From NCBI RefSeq assembly GCF_001571085.1, contig NZ_BCTC01000024.1, forward strand, positions 1 to 64,000: DNA of 64,000 nucleotides, given 5' to 3'. Below the pieces are notes generated by a model. That model saw only the letters and a program-made list of their open reading frames with translations. It searched no databases and was not told the origin of the DNA. This stretch comes from Azohydromonas lata NBRC 102462. Its GTDB lineage: Bacteria > Pseudomonadota > Gammaproteobacteria > Burkholderiales > Burkholderiaceae_C. Each line of letters opens with the position of its first letter. The stretch's first letter is position 1. A program made the position numbers and the translations under genes. Below are positions 51,025-59,394 of the stretch, one piece after another.

Positions 51025-51237
51025 TGCTGTTCAATGCCCAAACTCATCGCAGACTCGCAATCCTATACGCACACAAAACTTCGTCTGGATACGCCGGTGT
51101 CAATCGCAATGACTCGGCTTTAAATATAAATATTTGTTGTTAATGACTTATGTATTATTGACCATCATTAGAGAATGATGCGCACATTCTATTAAAATAA
51201 TCTCCATGCACCAGCGCAGGTGCTAATGGAGATAGCA

Positions 51238-51594
51238 GTGAGCAGTTTCCAGTTTTCTCCTGATGTCTTTAAATTCGACAGCACCTTCGCCGGCATCCCG
51301 GTCGTCATCGGGTACGAGGTCGAAGTCAACGAGGACCACCGGGGCCGTGACGTCGAAATCATTCCGACCGTCTGCGTCATCGGCCAAAGCGGCGTCGATC
51401 TCTGCGAAGACGCCGGCTTCTTCCACGCCGAACAGCTGAAGAAGTGGCTCGCGCAAGCGGAAGGCCACTACAACGGCCTCTTCGCTGACGACAGCGAGCC
51501 CGACGACTACGCCGACCTCTGGGCGGCTTACGCCGCCGAAGACCGCTGGATCGCCCAACGCGATCACGTCCACTACTGCCGCGCGGGGCTGTGA
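51238..51594 (+). CDS. Plasmid protein of unknown function
   Basis: A 118-residue acidic protein: FQFSPDVFKFDSTFAGIPVV, YEVEVNEDHRGRDVEIIPTV and DADDSEPDDYADL-like end rich in Asp/Tyr. GTG 51238 is preferred because GGAGAT lies seven bases before it; an ATG at 51226 is also in frame. Its stop overlaps the start of the next gene (TGATG). Not recognised. Confidence 0.55.
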   Translation: MSSFQFSPDVFKFDSTFAGIPVVIGYEVEVNEDHRGRDVEIIPTVCVIGQSGVDLCEDAGFFHAEQLKKWLAQAEGHYNGLFADDSEPDDYADLWAAYAAEDRWIAQRDHVHYCRAGL

Positions 51595-51965
51595 TGGAAG
51601 GGCCGTGCATCATGCGCAGCCCGTGGCCCCCGGCGCGGGGCCATGCGGCAACCGCCAGCCAGCAGCCTTCTTGTGGTGGCCTGCATTTCGCATTCGAGCC
51701 CGGCCCTTACTACCTGGGAGCCAGCGGGCGAACCCTGCATCACGACAACCTCCCGTGTCCTGGCGGCTTGGTGGCTGTGGTGCCGGTCCTGGCAACAGCC
51801 CACCTGCTCAAGGCGGCCCCGGACCTGTTCACCGTTGCCCAGGCACTGACTGCTCTTCCCGCTCTGCGCGCCGCGTCCGAGGCACAAGCCCTGGAGGCCC
51901 GGATCGCGGTACTGGTGGAAGCGGCGCATGTGGCGGTGTCGCGCGCCCTGGGAGCGATGGCATGA
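51594..51965 (+). CDS. Plasmid protein of unknown function
   Basis: A 123-residue protein whose first half is rich in Gly/His/Pro (CGGLHFAFEPGPYYLGASGR) and whose second half is helical (LFTVAQALTALPALRAASEA, then QALEARIAVLVEAAHVAVSR). It overlaps the genes on both sides by a few bases (TGATG and ATGA), so it is surely translated as part of a five-gene run. No family is recognised. Confidence 0.55.
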   Translation: MEGPCIMRSPWPPARGHAATASQQPSCGGLHFAFEPGPYYLGASGRTLHHDNLPCPGGLVAVVPVLATAHLLKAAPDLFTVAQALTALPALRAASEAQALEARIAVLVEAAHVAVSRALGAMA

Positions 51966-52183
51966 GCAGCGCCGTCCGCCGAGCGGCGATTCACTGGCTC
52001 GCAGCGCACCGGCCCACGGACTCCACCGGGCAACTGCGGGTCGATGCCCTGATCCGCGAGCACGAGACCGCCTGCGTGGCCGAGGAGGGCGAGGACCCGG
52101 CGTGCCCGCCATGCCAGTACCAGCACCGCTGCCTGCGTGGCGGCGGCTGTCCGATCCGCAATCCGGAGGCTGGCAATGCCTGA
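51962..52183 (+). CDS. Small cysteine-rich protein
   Basis: A 73-residue protein with a helical start (SSAVRRAAIHWLAAHRPTDS) and a cysteine cluster at the end: CPPCQYQHRCLRGGGCPI, plus an earlier ETACVAEEGEDPAC. Five or more cysteines and a histidine suggest a zinc- or iron-binding fold. The ATG overlaps the previous stop (ATGA) and its stop overlaps the next start. Confidence 0.6.
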   Translation: MSSAVRRAAIHWLAAHRPTDSTGQLRVDALIREHETACVAEEGEDPACPPCQYQHRCLRGGGCPIRNPEAGNA

Positions 52184-52337
52184 TGTGCACGACACCGACA
52201 AAGCCCTCGCCAAGCAGGCCGCGGCTGACGTGTTCGACCACACGCGCGACCGTCCCCGGTCCTTTCCCTGGGACGTGCTTGGCTTCATCGCCGCTCTGCT
52301 GCTGGCGCTGGCGTCCGCGCCCTTCGTCCCGTACTGA
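52176..52337 (+). CDS. Small membrane-anchored protein
   Basis: A 53-residue protein with a polar first half (MPDVHDTDKALAKQAAADVF) and one C-terminal membrane helix (VLGFIAALLLALASAPFV). It overlaps the cysteine-rich gene by eight bases. Tail-anchored topology is likely. Function unknown. Confidence 0.6.
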   Translation: MPDVHDTDKALAKQAAADVFDHTRDRPRSFPWDVLGFIAALLLALASAPFVPY

Positions 52338-52391
52338 GTCCCCTGGGCCTTGGTTGGCGGCCCTTCCTGCCGGCCTTCTGGAGTACCAGCC

Positions 52392-53096
52392 ATGTCGCCA
52401 CTTGGTCCCATAACTGGCAACCGTTTCACCGATGCCCACAAGGCCACGCTCAAGCCCCACCTGCGCCAGCGGCTGGCGCTGGAAGCCAGCCGCAGCACGC
52501 CGCTGGGCGCAATCTCCACCGGCACGCACGGGAAGCTGTCGTTCGTGCCGAGCTATGTCCTCCCGCAAGGCGCTGCTGCGATACAGGCCAGGGTGCCCGC
52601 CACGGCGCGCTCCGCGTTCCGGCCGGGGCAGCGCGTGCGCATCGATGCCACCGCCGACGATCTGCTGGAGCAGGATCTGAATCCATTCGAGCCCGAAGAA
52701 GCCGCCGCCCTGGCCGGCCGTGAGGGCGTCGTGGTCGCGTACTCGGGCTGCGCCTCGCTCGGGCTGGTGCTGGTGACGCTGGACGGCGTGCCCTGGGCTT
52801 TCATGCCGGCGTATCTCGCGCCGGTGTGCCCTGCCGAGGGCGACGATGAACTGGTGGCCATGGCAGGGGAGGGCGCCGCCACCGCCTTCGACCCCTACAG
52901 CGAACCGCTGTCCGTGGGCGACACGGTGCAGGGCATGGACGGGCGCATCGGTCGCGTGACGCTCGTGCAGCCGCAGCGCCTGGGCATGGTGTTCGAGCCC
53001 GGCAGCGCATGGTGCGGCCCCTCGTACTGGCGCGGCTCGTTCCGGCTGCTGGCCAAGGCCAGGGCGTGGGGCTGCCCCAACGGCTGCCCGTTCTGA
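52392..53096 (+). CDS. Plasmid protein of unknown function
   Basis: A 234-residue protein with two similar beta-rich parts: GQRVRIDATADDLLEQDLNP with REGVVVAYSGCASLGLVLVT, and VGDTVQGMDGRIGRVTLVQP with LGMVFEPGSAW. These look like small barrel (KOW/SH3-like) folds, though no name can be given. The start at 52392 begins MSPLGPITGNRF. It is the last and longest gene of the plus-strand run from 51238. Confidence 0.55.
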   Translation: MSPLGPITGNRFTDAHKATLKPHLRQRLALEASRSTPLGAISTGTHGKLSFVPSYVLPQGAAAIQARVPATARSAFRPGQRVRIDATADDLLEQDLNPFEPEEAAALAGREGVVVAYSGCASLGLVLVTLDGVPWAFMPAYLAPVCPAEGDDELVAMAGEGAATAFDPYSEPLSVGDTVQGMDGRIGRVTLVQPQRLGMVFEPGSAWCGPSYWRGSFRLLAKARAWGCPNGCPF

Positions 53097-53515
53097 CGCC
53101 GCAGTCCCGCCCTGGACCCGCCCTGGCGCTTGGCAACGAAAAAAAGGCCCCGGTCTGCGGACTCGGGGCCGATGAAGCTGCAGCGCGCGGCAACCTTGGT
53201 CACCGCGACCGCATTCTGTAGCGAGAGCGAGGCAAGAAGTTCGAGGGTGAAGCGCTGCGCCGGCCAGCTTCGTGACATGCTGCCCACGATGATGGCCGGG
53301 AGCTCGAAGGCGCAACGCCGGCCATCGCCAAGTTGCCAGATGCCGCAAGGCACACCGCCAGCACTGGAAGCCTGGGGCACGGCCCTGAAGGCCGACAAGC
53401 TCAAGCGTTGCCTCCAATGTTCGCCTCGTGCAGGCCGCCACAGCATGACAACGCCGTGGCAGTGCCACGGACACCCTGCAGCGTGGGTCTTCCCGGAGTC
53501 GCCCGAACCGCACGC
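53097..53515. other. Unassigned stretch with a weak minus-strand frame
   Basis: On the minus strand a frame from 53446 contains ELPAIIVGSMSRSWPAQRFT and LELLASLSLQNAVAVTKVAA, which read more like protein than the competing plus-strand frames. It lacks a ribosome site and would run into the 3' end of the gene at 52392 on the other strand. It is left unassigned. Confidence 0.25.
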
Positions 53516-53968
53516 TCAACCGCCCATGCGCACCAATGGCGACGGGGCCTGTGCCGAGCCCGTGGGGCGGCCTTCGGCATCCAGATCGATGCGGCCAAGC
53601 AGCCCGCATGGGTGGCCAGAGCGCCACATCGATATCGTCAGCACTACTCTCGGCGGCGCCAGCGGCGCCGCGTTTGCGCACCGCTGCGATTTTCTGAGCC
53701 CGACTTCCACAAAGGTCAGCGAGCACCCTGCCGGCACTTCTTCACGGGCGCGTGCCACAAACTCGGCTTGCCGGGTGACCGACTCATCGCCCCAGGCCAG
53801 ATCCAGTACCGCGCGCTCGATGCCCCAGTCGAGCTCCTCGCTGCGGAAGGCAAGCCATCTGAGCCTGTAGCCGCACAGGTGCACGCTCGGCGAGCGGAAC
53901 CGCGCCGAAAAACGGTCGTAGAAGGCACGCAATTCCTGAGGTGGCCGGGGATCAAAAGCATCGGACAT
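53516..53968 (-). CDS. Protein of unknown function
   Basis: A 150-residue protein: FDPRPPQELRAFYDRFSARF, LCGYRLRWLAFRSEELDWGI and EVPAGCSLTFVEVGLRKSQR, with a short final part LLGRIDLDAEGRPTG. It looks soluble and ordered. The ATG at 53968 is used, though the ribosome site is weak and the frame extends to 53998. It points away from the replication region. No family is recognised. Confidence 0.45.
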   Translation of the reverse strand: MSDAFDPRPPQELRAFYDRFSARFRSPSVHLCGYRLRWLAFRSEELDWGIERAVLDLAWGDESVTRQAEFVARAREEVPAGCSLTFVEVGLRKSQRCANAAPLAPPRVVLTISMWRSGHPCGLLGRIDLDAEGRPTGSAQAPSPLVRMGG

Positions 53969-54621
53969 GCCATAAGGGTGCCACGCCGCGACAGACATCG
54001 TTTCCCCATGGGAGTGCCAGCCGGCTGCCCGGACTGGAGTTCACAACGCGACAGACCATTGGCCCAAACAAGGCACGCAACTTTTGGGAGACGGTGAAAA
54101 ACCACAGCGCGACGGCTTCGCGAGCCGCTCGATGCGCTGCCGGACGAGCGCAGGCTTCAGAAAAGCCTCCAGCGCGTTGGTCAGGTCGTGCAGATGCTGC
54201 GCGACGCCGCTGCTGACCGTCGAAGTGGACCAGGCGGCAGCCGGCAACAGCACCGTGCTCTGGCTGCGCATTGCCGTAAGCTGCAACCAAGATCCCGACG
54301 GCATCCAGGCAGTGCAGGAACTGGTGGCCGCAGTGCCAACGATGCCGCCATCACCCTGGGTAACGGCTGCAGGGCATGACGCTCGAGCGCTTGGTGCAAA
54401 AGCGTGCCGAAGCCGCCCTGGCCAGCGCACTCACCGAGGCCTCGACGTCGGGTGAGAACTCGCCGTGAGCTAGCTGCAACTGGGGTTGGCAAGTCCACGG
54501 CCTGTGGTGTTGCAGTAGCAACGGTGGCGTCACGTTGCGAGGCCGTTCTGACGATCAGCGTCAAGGGCACCCTTTCTTCCTGGCCAGCGTGTTCTTGCCG
54601 ACGGCGCTCTGTTGTGTCGCC
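53969..54621. other. Unassigned stretch before the origin, possibly decayed coding DNA
   Basis: About 650 bp with no firm gene. On the plus strand TVEVDQAAAGNSTVLWLRIA (one frame) and MTLERLVQKRAEAALASALT ending in ENSP stop near 54468 (another frame) look like pieces of a protein broken by frameshifts. No family could be recognised. Confidence 0.3.
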
Positions 54622-55075
54622 ATTCGTGTTTTGACGGACGTTTTCGTTTCACGTCCAAGCCAGCGTGCAGGCTGCTGCCCGCCACCTGGGCGGGTTGATT
54701 AGAAGAAGTTAAATACAGATTACGCCTGTGGATAGCTGCCGTAAGTTGTTGTCATTGCTATGAAAATTCCAGCAACTGTGCCGTCAGAACACGAATGGCG
54801 TCCGTCAGAACACGAGAGTGTTGCCGTCAAAACACGAACCGTGTCCGTCAGAACACGAAGCAGGGCGTCCGTCAAACCACGAAGGAACTGCCGTCAAACC
54901 ACGAACGCTGTCCGTCAGAACACGAGTCGAGGCGTCCGTCAAAACACGAGCCCAGACCGTCCGTCAAAACACGAAGCAAGGTACAGGCAGCTGCGGCACC
55001 AACTCAAAGTCCGTCAGAACACGAACCTTGTCCGTCAAAACACGAAACGGGCCGTGCTACCTTCGCAGAATCAAC
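54622..55075 (+). other. oriV: Replication origin oriV: iteron array, DnaA-box-like site, AT-rich patch
   Basis: About eleven direct copies of CCGTCARAMCACGAR occupy 54780-55060 at irregular spacing of roughly 17 to 28 bp, and one inverted copy (CGTGTTTTGACGG) lies at about 54626. Variants differ at two positions (G/A and A/C). TGTGGATAG at 54727-54735 is one base from a DnaA box, next to an AT-rich patch (TTAAATACAGATTA). The initiator gene follows immediately, so these should be its binding sites for initiation and copy control. Confidence 0.85.
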
Positions 55076-55091
55076 GTCCGCGCCACCTACC

Positions 55092-56012
55092 ATGACCGCG
55101 ATCACTGCTGCCGCCCGAGCGCGGATGAAGAAGTTCACCGACGAGGCTGAAAGCCGTTTGCGGGCTGCTGCTGTGGAGCGTGTGGGCGCCGTCGGCTTGC
55201 CCTTGCCGCTCAAGACGGGCGAGCAGGGCGAGCTGTTCCAGCCTTGGCACGAGCCGCTGCGTGGCCTGTGCAACCACTTCGCCCGTGCCGCCCTGTTCAC
55301 GGCGTCGCATTGGAAGCAGCCGCGTGAACGCATGGGGCCGACGCCGCTGTTCACGGCCGAGGGCTTCGAACTGGTCTTCTCTGGCGAGGAACTGCGCCAG
55401 GACGATCTTGACGTGTGGCTGCAGGTGGTCCATTTCGGCCGCATGACCGATGTGGGGCAGGAATTCACGGTGATCCCTCACACCATGCTCGTTGCGCTGG
55501 GATGGGGACGCAGCAAGAAGGACTACAACCGGCTGCGAGAGTGCGTCCTTCGCCTCAAGGGTGCTGAAGTTCGCATCAAGGACGAGCGGATCGCTCCGGG
55601 CCGCCAACTGGTGACCAACCTCATTACCGAGCTGCGCTGGGATGCCGAGGGCAAGGATGACCGGGCGGTGTGGGGCCTGCAACTGAGCAAGGCGTTGGTG
55701 ACCCTGTACCTGCCCACTAATTACTCGCTGGTCGAGTGGGAGCAGCGCTTGGCGCTTTCACCGCTGGCAAAGTGGATTCACGCGTTCTACAGCACGCACA
55801 GGGAGCCGTTTCCTTATTCCGTTGCCAAGTTGCACGCCATGTGCGGTTCAAAGAACAAGCGAGTAGCGTCGTTCCGCCTGTGCTTGGTTGATGCGTTAAA
55901 TGAGCTCAAGCAGCAGAAATTCTTGGACGGGTGGGAGATTTTGAAGTCGCGCACTGAGAAAGCTGGCGTGCTCAACGTGACGCGCACGCGTTTTCCTAAA
56001 GCGGCTTCTTGA
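55092..56012 (+). CDS. trfA: TrfA-type plasmid replication initiator
   Basis: A 306-residue initiator. Seen: FQPWHEPLRGLCNHFARAAL, SHWKQPRERMGPTPLFTAEG, VIPHTMLVALGWGRSKKDYN, RLRECVLRLKGAEVRIKD and LALSPLAKWIHAFYSTHREP, all in the order of TrfA of IncP and related plasmids (two winged-helix domains). It would bind the iterons and load helicase. The start is ATG 55092; the open frame further upstream runs through the iterons and is not protein. A hairpin with T-rich tail follows the stop. Confidence 0.9.
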   Translation: MTAITAAARARMKKFTDEAESRLRAAAVERVGAVGLPLPLKTGEQGELFQPWHEPLRGLCNHFARAALFTASHWKQPRERMGPTPLFTAEGFELVFSGEELRQDDLDVWLQVVHFGRMTDVGQEFTVIPHTMLVALGWGRSKKDYNRLRECVLRLKGAEVRIKDERIAPGRQLVTNLITELRWDAEGKDDRAVWGLQLSKALVTLYLPTNYSLVEWEQRLALSPLAKWIHAFYSTHREPFPYSVAKLHAMCGSKNKRVASFRLCLVDALNELKQQKFLDGWEILKSRTEKAGVLNVTRTRFPKAAS

Positions 56013-56031
56013 TTCTTGCTGCACGGCAAGC

Positions 56032-56053
56032 GCGGGCACGAATGCCCGCTTGT
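56032..56053 (+). terminator. Terminator after the initiator gene
   Basis: GCGGGC-ACGAAT-GCCCGC followed by TTGTT, 20 bp after the trfA stop. The stem is short but GC-rich and the tail is T-rich, which suits a Rho-independent terminator. Confidence 0.65.
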
Positions 56054-56076
56054 TCGCTTCCAGTGCGCCCTCAAAG

Positions 56077-56409
56077 TCAAGACGCTGCGGCCTCGGCGCC
56101 CGGCGTGTCGGTGGCCGGCGGCGCCTCGGGGGCCGCGGCCGATTCGCCTCCCGCAGCAGGTGCGGGCTCGTTCGCGCCGTTGACGTTGGCCTTGCGCACG
56201 GTCTTCTTGCCCGCCGCCTTCTTCACCGGTACCTTGGCGGTCGCCTTCTTTGCCACGAACGCTGCGGTAGCTGCCACCTCGGTCACGGGAGCCGCCTCTG
56301 CAGGCTTGGGCTCAAGGAAGCCACAAGCCGCTTGTCGATGAGCGTAGCGCTTGGGCGGACTGCAAGAATCGCCCCTGCCTCGCCTAGCGTACTTCCGTAC
56401 TTCACCCAT
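56077..56409 (-). CDS. Ala/Lys/Pro-rich histone-H1-like protein or remnant
   Basis: A frame of up to 110 residues. The distal part (AAFVAKKATAKVPVKKAAGK, KTVRKANVNGANEPAPAAGG) has the Lys/Ala/Pro character of bacterial histone-H1-like tails, which bind DNA non-specifically. The N-terminal 40 residues look unlike a protein start, and no ribosome site is evident, so it may be the cut-off end of a longer gene at the backbone-cargo junction. Confidence 0.4.
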   Translation of the reverse strand: MGEVRKYARRGRGDSCSPPKRYAHRQAACGFLEPKPAEAAPVTEVAATAAFVAKKATAKVPVKKAAGKKTVRKANVNGANEPAPAAGGESAAAPEAPPATDTPGAEAAAS

Positions 56410-56484
56410 CGAAGCGACGCGATACCAACCATGCGAGGCGGCTGTTGCAACAGAGACGCCTCGCGGCTTGCTGCCGCTGTGGCT

Positions 56485-57825
56485 TCAGGAGGGTCTGGGC
56501 GCCTCGAAACGCGGGTAGCGTCCCAGAGGCAGCAGCATCAGCGAGCCGACGACAAACAAGCCGGTGCAGATGGCCAGCATCGAGTCGTAGTCGCCCGTGC
56601 TCTTGTAGAGCTGCCCAAAAAGTAACGGAGCGACGGTAGAGGCCAACGTGATCATCCCGAGATGGATGCCGAACAGCGGCCCGTAGTCGCGCATGCCGAA
56701 GTAGCGTGCCATCAGGAACGCCGCAATGTCGAACTCCGCGCCGGCCCCGATACCGATCAGCATCACGGCCAGTGCCAGCATCATGGTGTCGTGGGGGGCG
56801 GTGTGGCCCAGCAGCCAGCATCCCAGCGCCGGCAGCGCCATCGCCACGGCAGCCACACCCGGGGCCCAGACCCGGTCGACAAGGTAGCCGACGACCACGC
56901 GTCCGAGGATCAGCGACAGCCCGAAGCTGCCGAAGACCTGCCCGGCGGTCGAGGCATCGAGCCCCTTGTCGCGCAGCAACGGCACGGTGCTCGTCACCAT
57001 GGCAACGACGGCGGCCACCACCATGGACAAGGCGATGTTCAGTGCCCAGTAGCGCGGGCTGCGAAGCGCAGCCTTGAAGGGCACGCCTCCCGGCGCCGGG
57101 CGGGAAACCTGGGGGCTGCGTGCCGAGGCCGTTGCTGCAACCTCGCCCGGCTCAACCATCCATAGCCGTACCAGGGGCAGCACGATGCCGGCCGGCAGCA
57201 CTGCCAGCACCAGCAATCCGGCCTGCCAGCCCCACTTCGCCGTGGCAGCGCTCACGGCGGCCGGGATGATGATGGCGGCCAGGCCCGTGCCCGAAAGCAC
57301 CAGCGCCAGGGCCAGCCCGCGGTTGCGCTCATACCAGAGGTTGACGATGTGTGTCCAGGTGACCTGCATGGTACCCATGCTGCACAACGACAGCACCACC
57401 AGCATCACGTACAGGCTGCTGATGGAGGGCCCCATCTGTGTCATCGCCATATAGGCCAGCGACAGCGCCAGCAGCGACACGGTCGTCACGCGTTTCATGC
57501 CGTAGCGCCGGTTCAGCCAGCCCACCACCTGCGCGCTCACGATGGCGCCCAGGAAGAGGAAACCTACCGCCGACTGGATCGCACTGCGCTCCCATCCAAA
57601 AGCCTGCTGCCAGGGCAGAGTGAGCGAGCCGAAGGCATACAGCATCGACGCCGCAGCATTGGCCGCAATGCCCAGCGTGGCAATGATCACGATGCGCCAG
57701 GCCACGTGGAACTCGCTGAGGTCCAGGCGCAAGCCGTTGCTGCCCGCGTGCGTTTCGTGGCCAGCAGCGCTCGCGCCGCCATCGACCGGAATGGATCGGT
57801 CTGCGATCGGTCGTGTGTTGCTCAT
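56485..57825 (-). CDS. MFS transporter
   Basis: A 446-residue major-facilitator protein with twelve hydrophobic helices. Motif A-like loop VVGWLNRRYGMKRVTTVSLL follows helix 2, and the second half has GRVVVGYLVDRVWAPG at the matching place. A central loop of about 30 residues (ATASARSPQVSRPAPGG) splits the halves. It resembles oxalate/monocarboxylate-type (OFA/MCT) carriers. It is divergent from the catabolic operon, so it probably imports the acid degraded there. Start ATG 57825; the ribosome site is weak. Confidence 0.85.
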   Translation of the reverse strand: MSNTRPIADRSIPVDGGASAAGHETHAGSNGLRLDLSEFHVAWRIVIIATLGIAANAAASMLYAFGSLTLPWQQAFGWERSAIQSAVGFLFLGAIVSAQVVGWLNRRYGMKRVTTVSLLALSLAYMAMTQMGPSISSLYVMLVVLSLCSMGTMQVTWTHIVNLWYERNRGLALALVLSGTGLAAIIIPAAVSAATAKWGWQAGLLVLAVLPAGIVLPLVRLWMVEPGEVAATASARSPQVSRPAPGGVPFKAALRSPRYWALNIALSMVVAAVVAMVTSTVPLLRDKGLDASTAGQVFGSFGLSLILGRVVVGYLVDRVWAPGVAAVAMALPALGCWLLGHTAPHDTMMLALAVMLIGIGAGAEFDIAAFLMARYFGMRDYGPLFGIHLGMITLASTVAPLLFGQLYKSTGDYDSMLAICTGLFVVGSLMLLPLGRYPRFEAPRPS

Positions 57826-58191
57826 GGGGTGATTCCAGGCAGGTGGGCCATGTCGTTCCCGCGCGGGGCGACGGCCCTGTGGCTGAAGCGGGCCCCGTAC
57901 GGGCGGCCCTCCAGGGGTTGGGGGAAATGCCGGCCGCTTGCAGCGGGCTCGGGACGGCCCGCGTCCTTTCGCGCGCGAGATGCCGGCGCCGTCGTGCCTG
58001 CGGAACTGGCACACCCCGGGGCAGGCACACCGGCAAGGTAGCTTTTGTGGCTGCACCCGAAGGGTCCTTGATGGGGTTGCCTGGCGGCTCGCGGAAGACG
58101 GGATGGGGTGGCAGGCATTGACGGCGCGTTGGAGGAAAAGTCTAATAGCTGAACAGATTCAATCAATCTGTGCAAATCTACGGAGTTACCC
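57826..58191. promoter_or_regulatory. Divergent control region of the catabolic module
   Basis: For the plus strand TTGACG (58118-58123), a 17-bp spacer and TCTAAT (58141-58146) form a good promoter. Just downstream lies the perfect inverted repeat ACAGATTCAATCAATCTGT (58153-58171), 20 bp before the first gene, well placed for a repressor. No regulator gene is in view; it may lie beyond the right edge. Confidence 0.6.
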
Positions 58192-58905
58192 TTGGATTCC
58201 ACACCTGCGGCGGCTGCCGCTTCACTTTCTTCCCGCCGGGTGCTGGTGACCGGCGGCCTGGGTGCGCTCGGACGTGCGGTGGGCAACCTGCTTGCCGAAC
58301 GCGGCGCCCGCGTGGTGCTGCTCGATCGCGCGCCGACGCACTCGCTGCCCGGCATGGCTGGCGTGCTGGGCGACGTCGACCTGGGCGACCAGGCGGCCAC
58401 GGCTGCAGCGCTGGAGCAGGCTTGCAGCCTGTTGGGCGGCCTGGACTCGCTCGTCAACGTCGCTGGCGGGTTCCGCTGGGAGACCCTGGAGGGCGGCAGT
58501 GTCGAATCCTGGGATGCGCTGTACGGGATGAACCTGCGCAGCGCCGTCGTGGCCAGCCGCGCAGCCCTGCCGTACCTGCTGGCCGCGGCACCTGCGGCGA
58601 TCGTCAACGTCGGCGCATTGGCGGCCAACAAGGCTGCGCTGGGCATGGGCGCGTATGCGGCGTCCAAGGCCGGCGTGGCCCGGCTCACCGAGGCCCTGGC
58701 CGAGGAGCTCAAGGACCGTGGCGTGCGTGTCAACGCAGTGCTCCCGAGCATCCTGGACACGCCGGCCAACCGTGCGGACATGCCTGATGCCGATTTCGCG
58801 CGCTGGGTGCATCCACAGACGCTGGCCACCGTGATCGCGTTCCTGCTGTCCGACGATGCGCAGGCCGTTACCGGCGCCTGCATTCCCGTGGCAGGGCGGG
58901 TCTGA
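58192..58905 (+). CDS. Short-chain dehydrogenase/reductase 1
   Basis: A 237-residue SDR. The nucleotide-binding motif is VLVTGGLGALGRAVG, the structural NVAGGF replaces NAG, and the active-site YAASKAG (with Asn, Ser and Lys in place) lies at about residue 160. It oxidises or reduces an unknown hydroxy/keto group with NAD(P). The start is a TTG at 58192, supported by GGAG seven bases upstream. It is the first gene of the operon; the hemerythrin gene begins three bases after its stop. Confidence 0.85.
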   Translation: MDSTPAAAAASLSSRRVLVTGGLGALGRAVGNLLAERGARVVLLDRAPTHSLPGMAGVLGDVDLGDQAATAAALEQACSLLGGLDSLVNVAGGFRWETLEGGSVESWDALYGMNLRSAVVASRAALPYLLAAAPAAIVNVGALAANKAALGMGAYAASKAGVARLTEALAEELKDRGVRVNAVLPSILDTPANRADMPDADFARWVHPQTLATVIAFLLSDDAQAVTGACIPVAGRV

Positions 58906-58908
58906 AGC

Positions 58909-59394
58909 ATGGGTGCACCAATGCAGTGGACCGAGGCCTACCTGTTGGGCTACCCGGCCATGGATGCGACGCACCGCGAGTTCGTCGACTGCGTTGCCGC
59001 GTTGCAGGCCGCCGGCAACGCCGACGTGCTCGCACGGCTGGACGCGGTGGCCACGCACCTGATCGAGCACTTCCATCAGGAAGAGGCGTGGATGGCCGAC
59101 AGCGGTTTCCCCGCCGCGCAGTGCCACGCCGACGAACATGCAGCGGTGCTGAAGTCCGTGCGTGAAGTCCGGGCGATGCTGGACGACGGTGCGCAGGACC
59201 CGGCCCGGGTGCAGGTCGCACGTGACCTGGCGGCCGCGCTGGAGAATTGGTTTCCCGGCCATGCCGATTACATGGATGCCGCGTTGTCTCACTGGATGAG
59301 CAAGCGCGCGCATGGGGGCGCGCCGGTGGTGCTGCGACGTGGGGTGGCCAGGACACCGGAAGATTCCAATGTCCAGGAGGACTGTTTCAAATGA
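58909..59394 (+). CDS. Bacteriohemerythrin
   Basis: A 161-residue hemerythrin with the diiron ligands MDATHREFVD, HLIEHFHQEEAWM, CHADEHAAVL and WFPGHADYMDAAL in order. It binds O2 reversibly. The usual length is 130-150; a C-terminal tail of about 25 residues (RAHGGAPVVLRRGVARTPED) is extra. In a catabolic operon it may supply oxygen or guard an enzyme from it. Its TGA overlaps the next ATG. Confidence 0.88.
   Translation: MGAPMQWTEAYLLGYPAMDATHREFVDCVAALQAAGNADVLARLDAVATHLIEHFHQEEAWMADSGFPAAQCHADEHAAVLKSVREVRAMLDDGAQDPARVQVARDLAAALENWFPGHADYMDAALSHWMSKRAHGGAPVVLRRGVARTPEDSNVQEDCFK

Larger units (their letters stand above)
49995..51152 (-). mobile_element. IS630-family insertion sequence, complete, 1158 bp
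   Basis: Terminal inverted repeats ATAAGTCATCAACAATAAAT at the left and ATAAGTCATTAACAACAAAT (reverse strand) at the right differ at two positions, and both are flanked by TA, the target duplication of IS630 elements (49993-49994 and 51153-51154). Two overlapping transposase frames fill the interior. The element has lower-GC ends than the host DNA. No gene is evidently interrupted. Confidence 0.85.

Noticed and set aside
51573-53726. A 717-codon minus-strand frame
   Set aside because: It covers five plus-strand genes linked by overlaps and reads as His/Arg/Gly-rich filler.
54780-55060. The regular repeats as a CRISPR array
   Set aside because: Repeats are only about 15 bp with irregular short gaps and are followed by a TrfA-type initiator gene; they are iterons.
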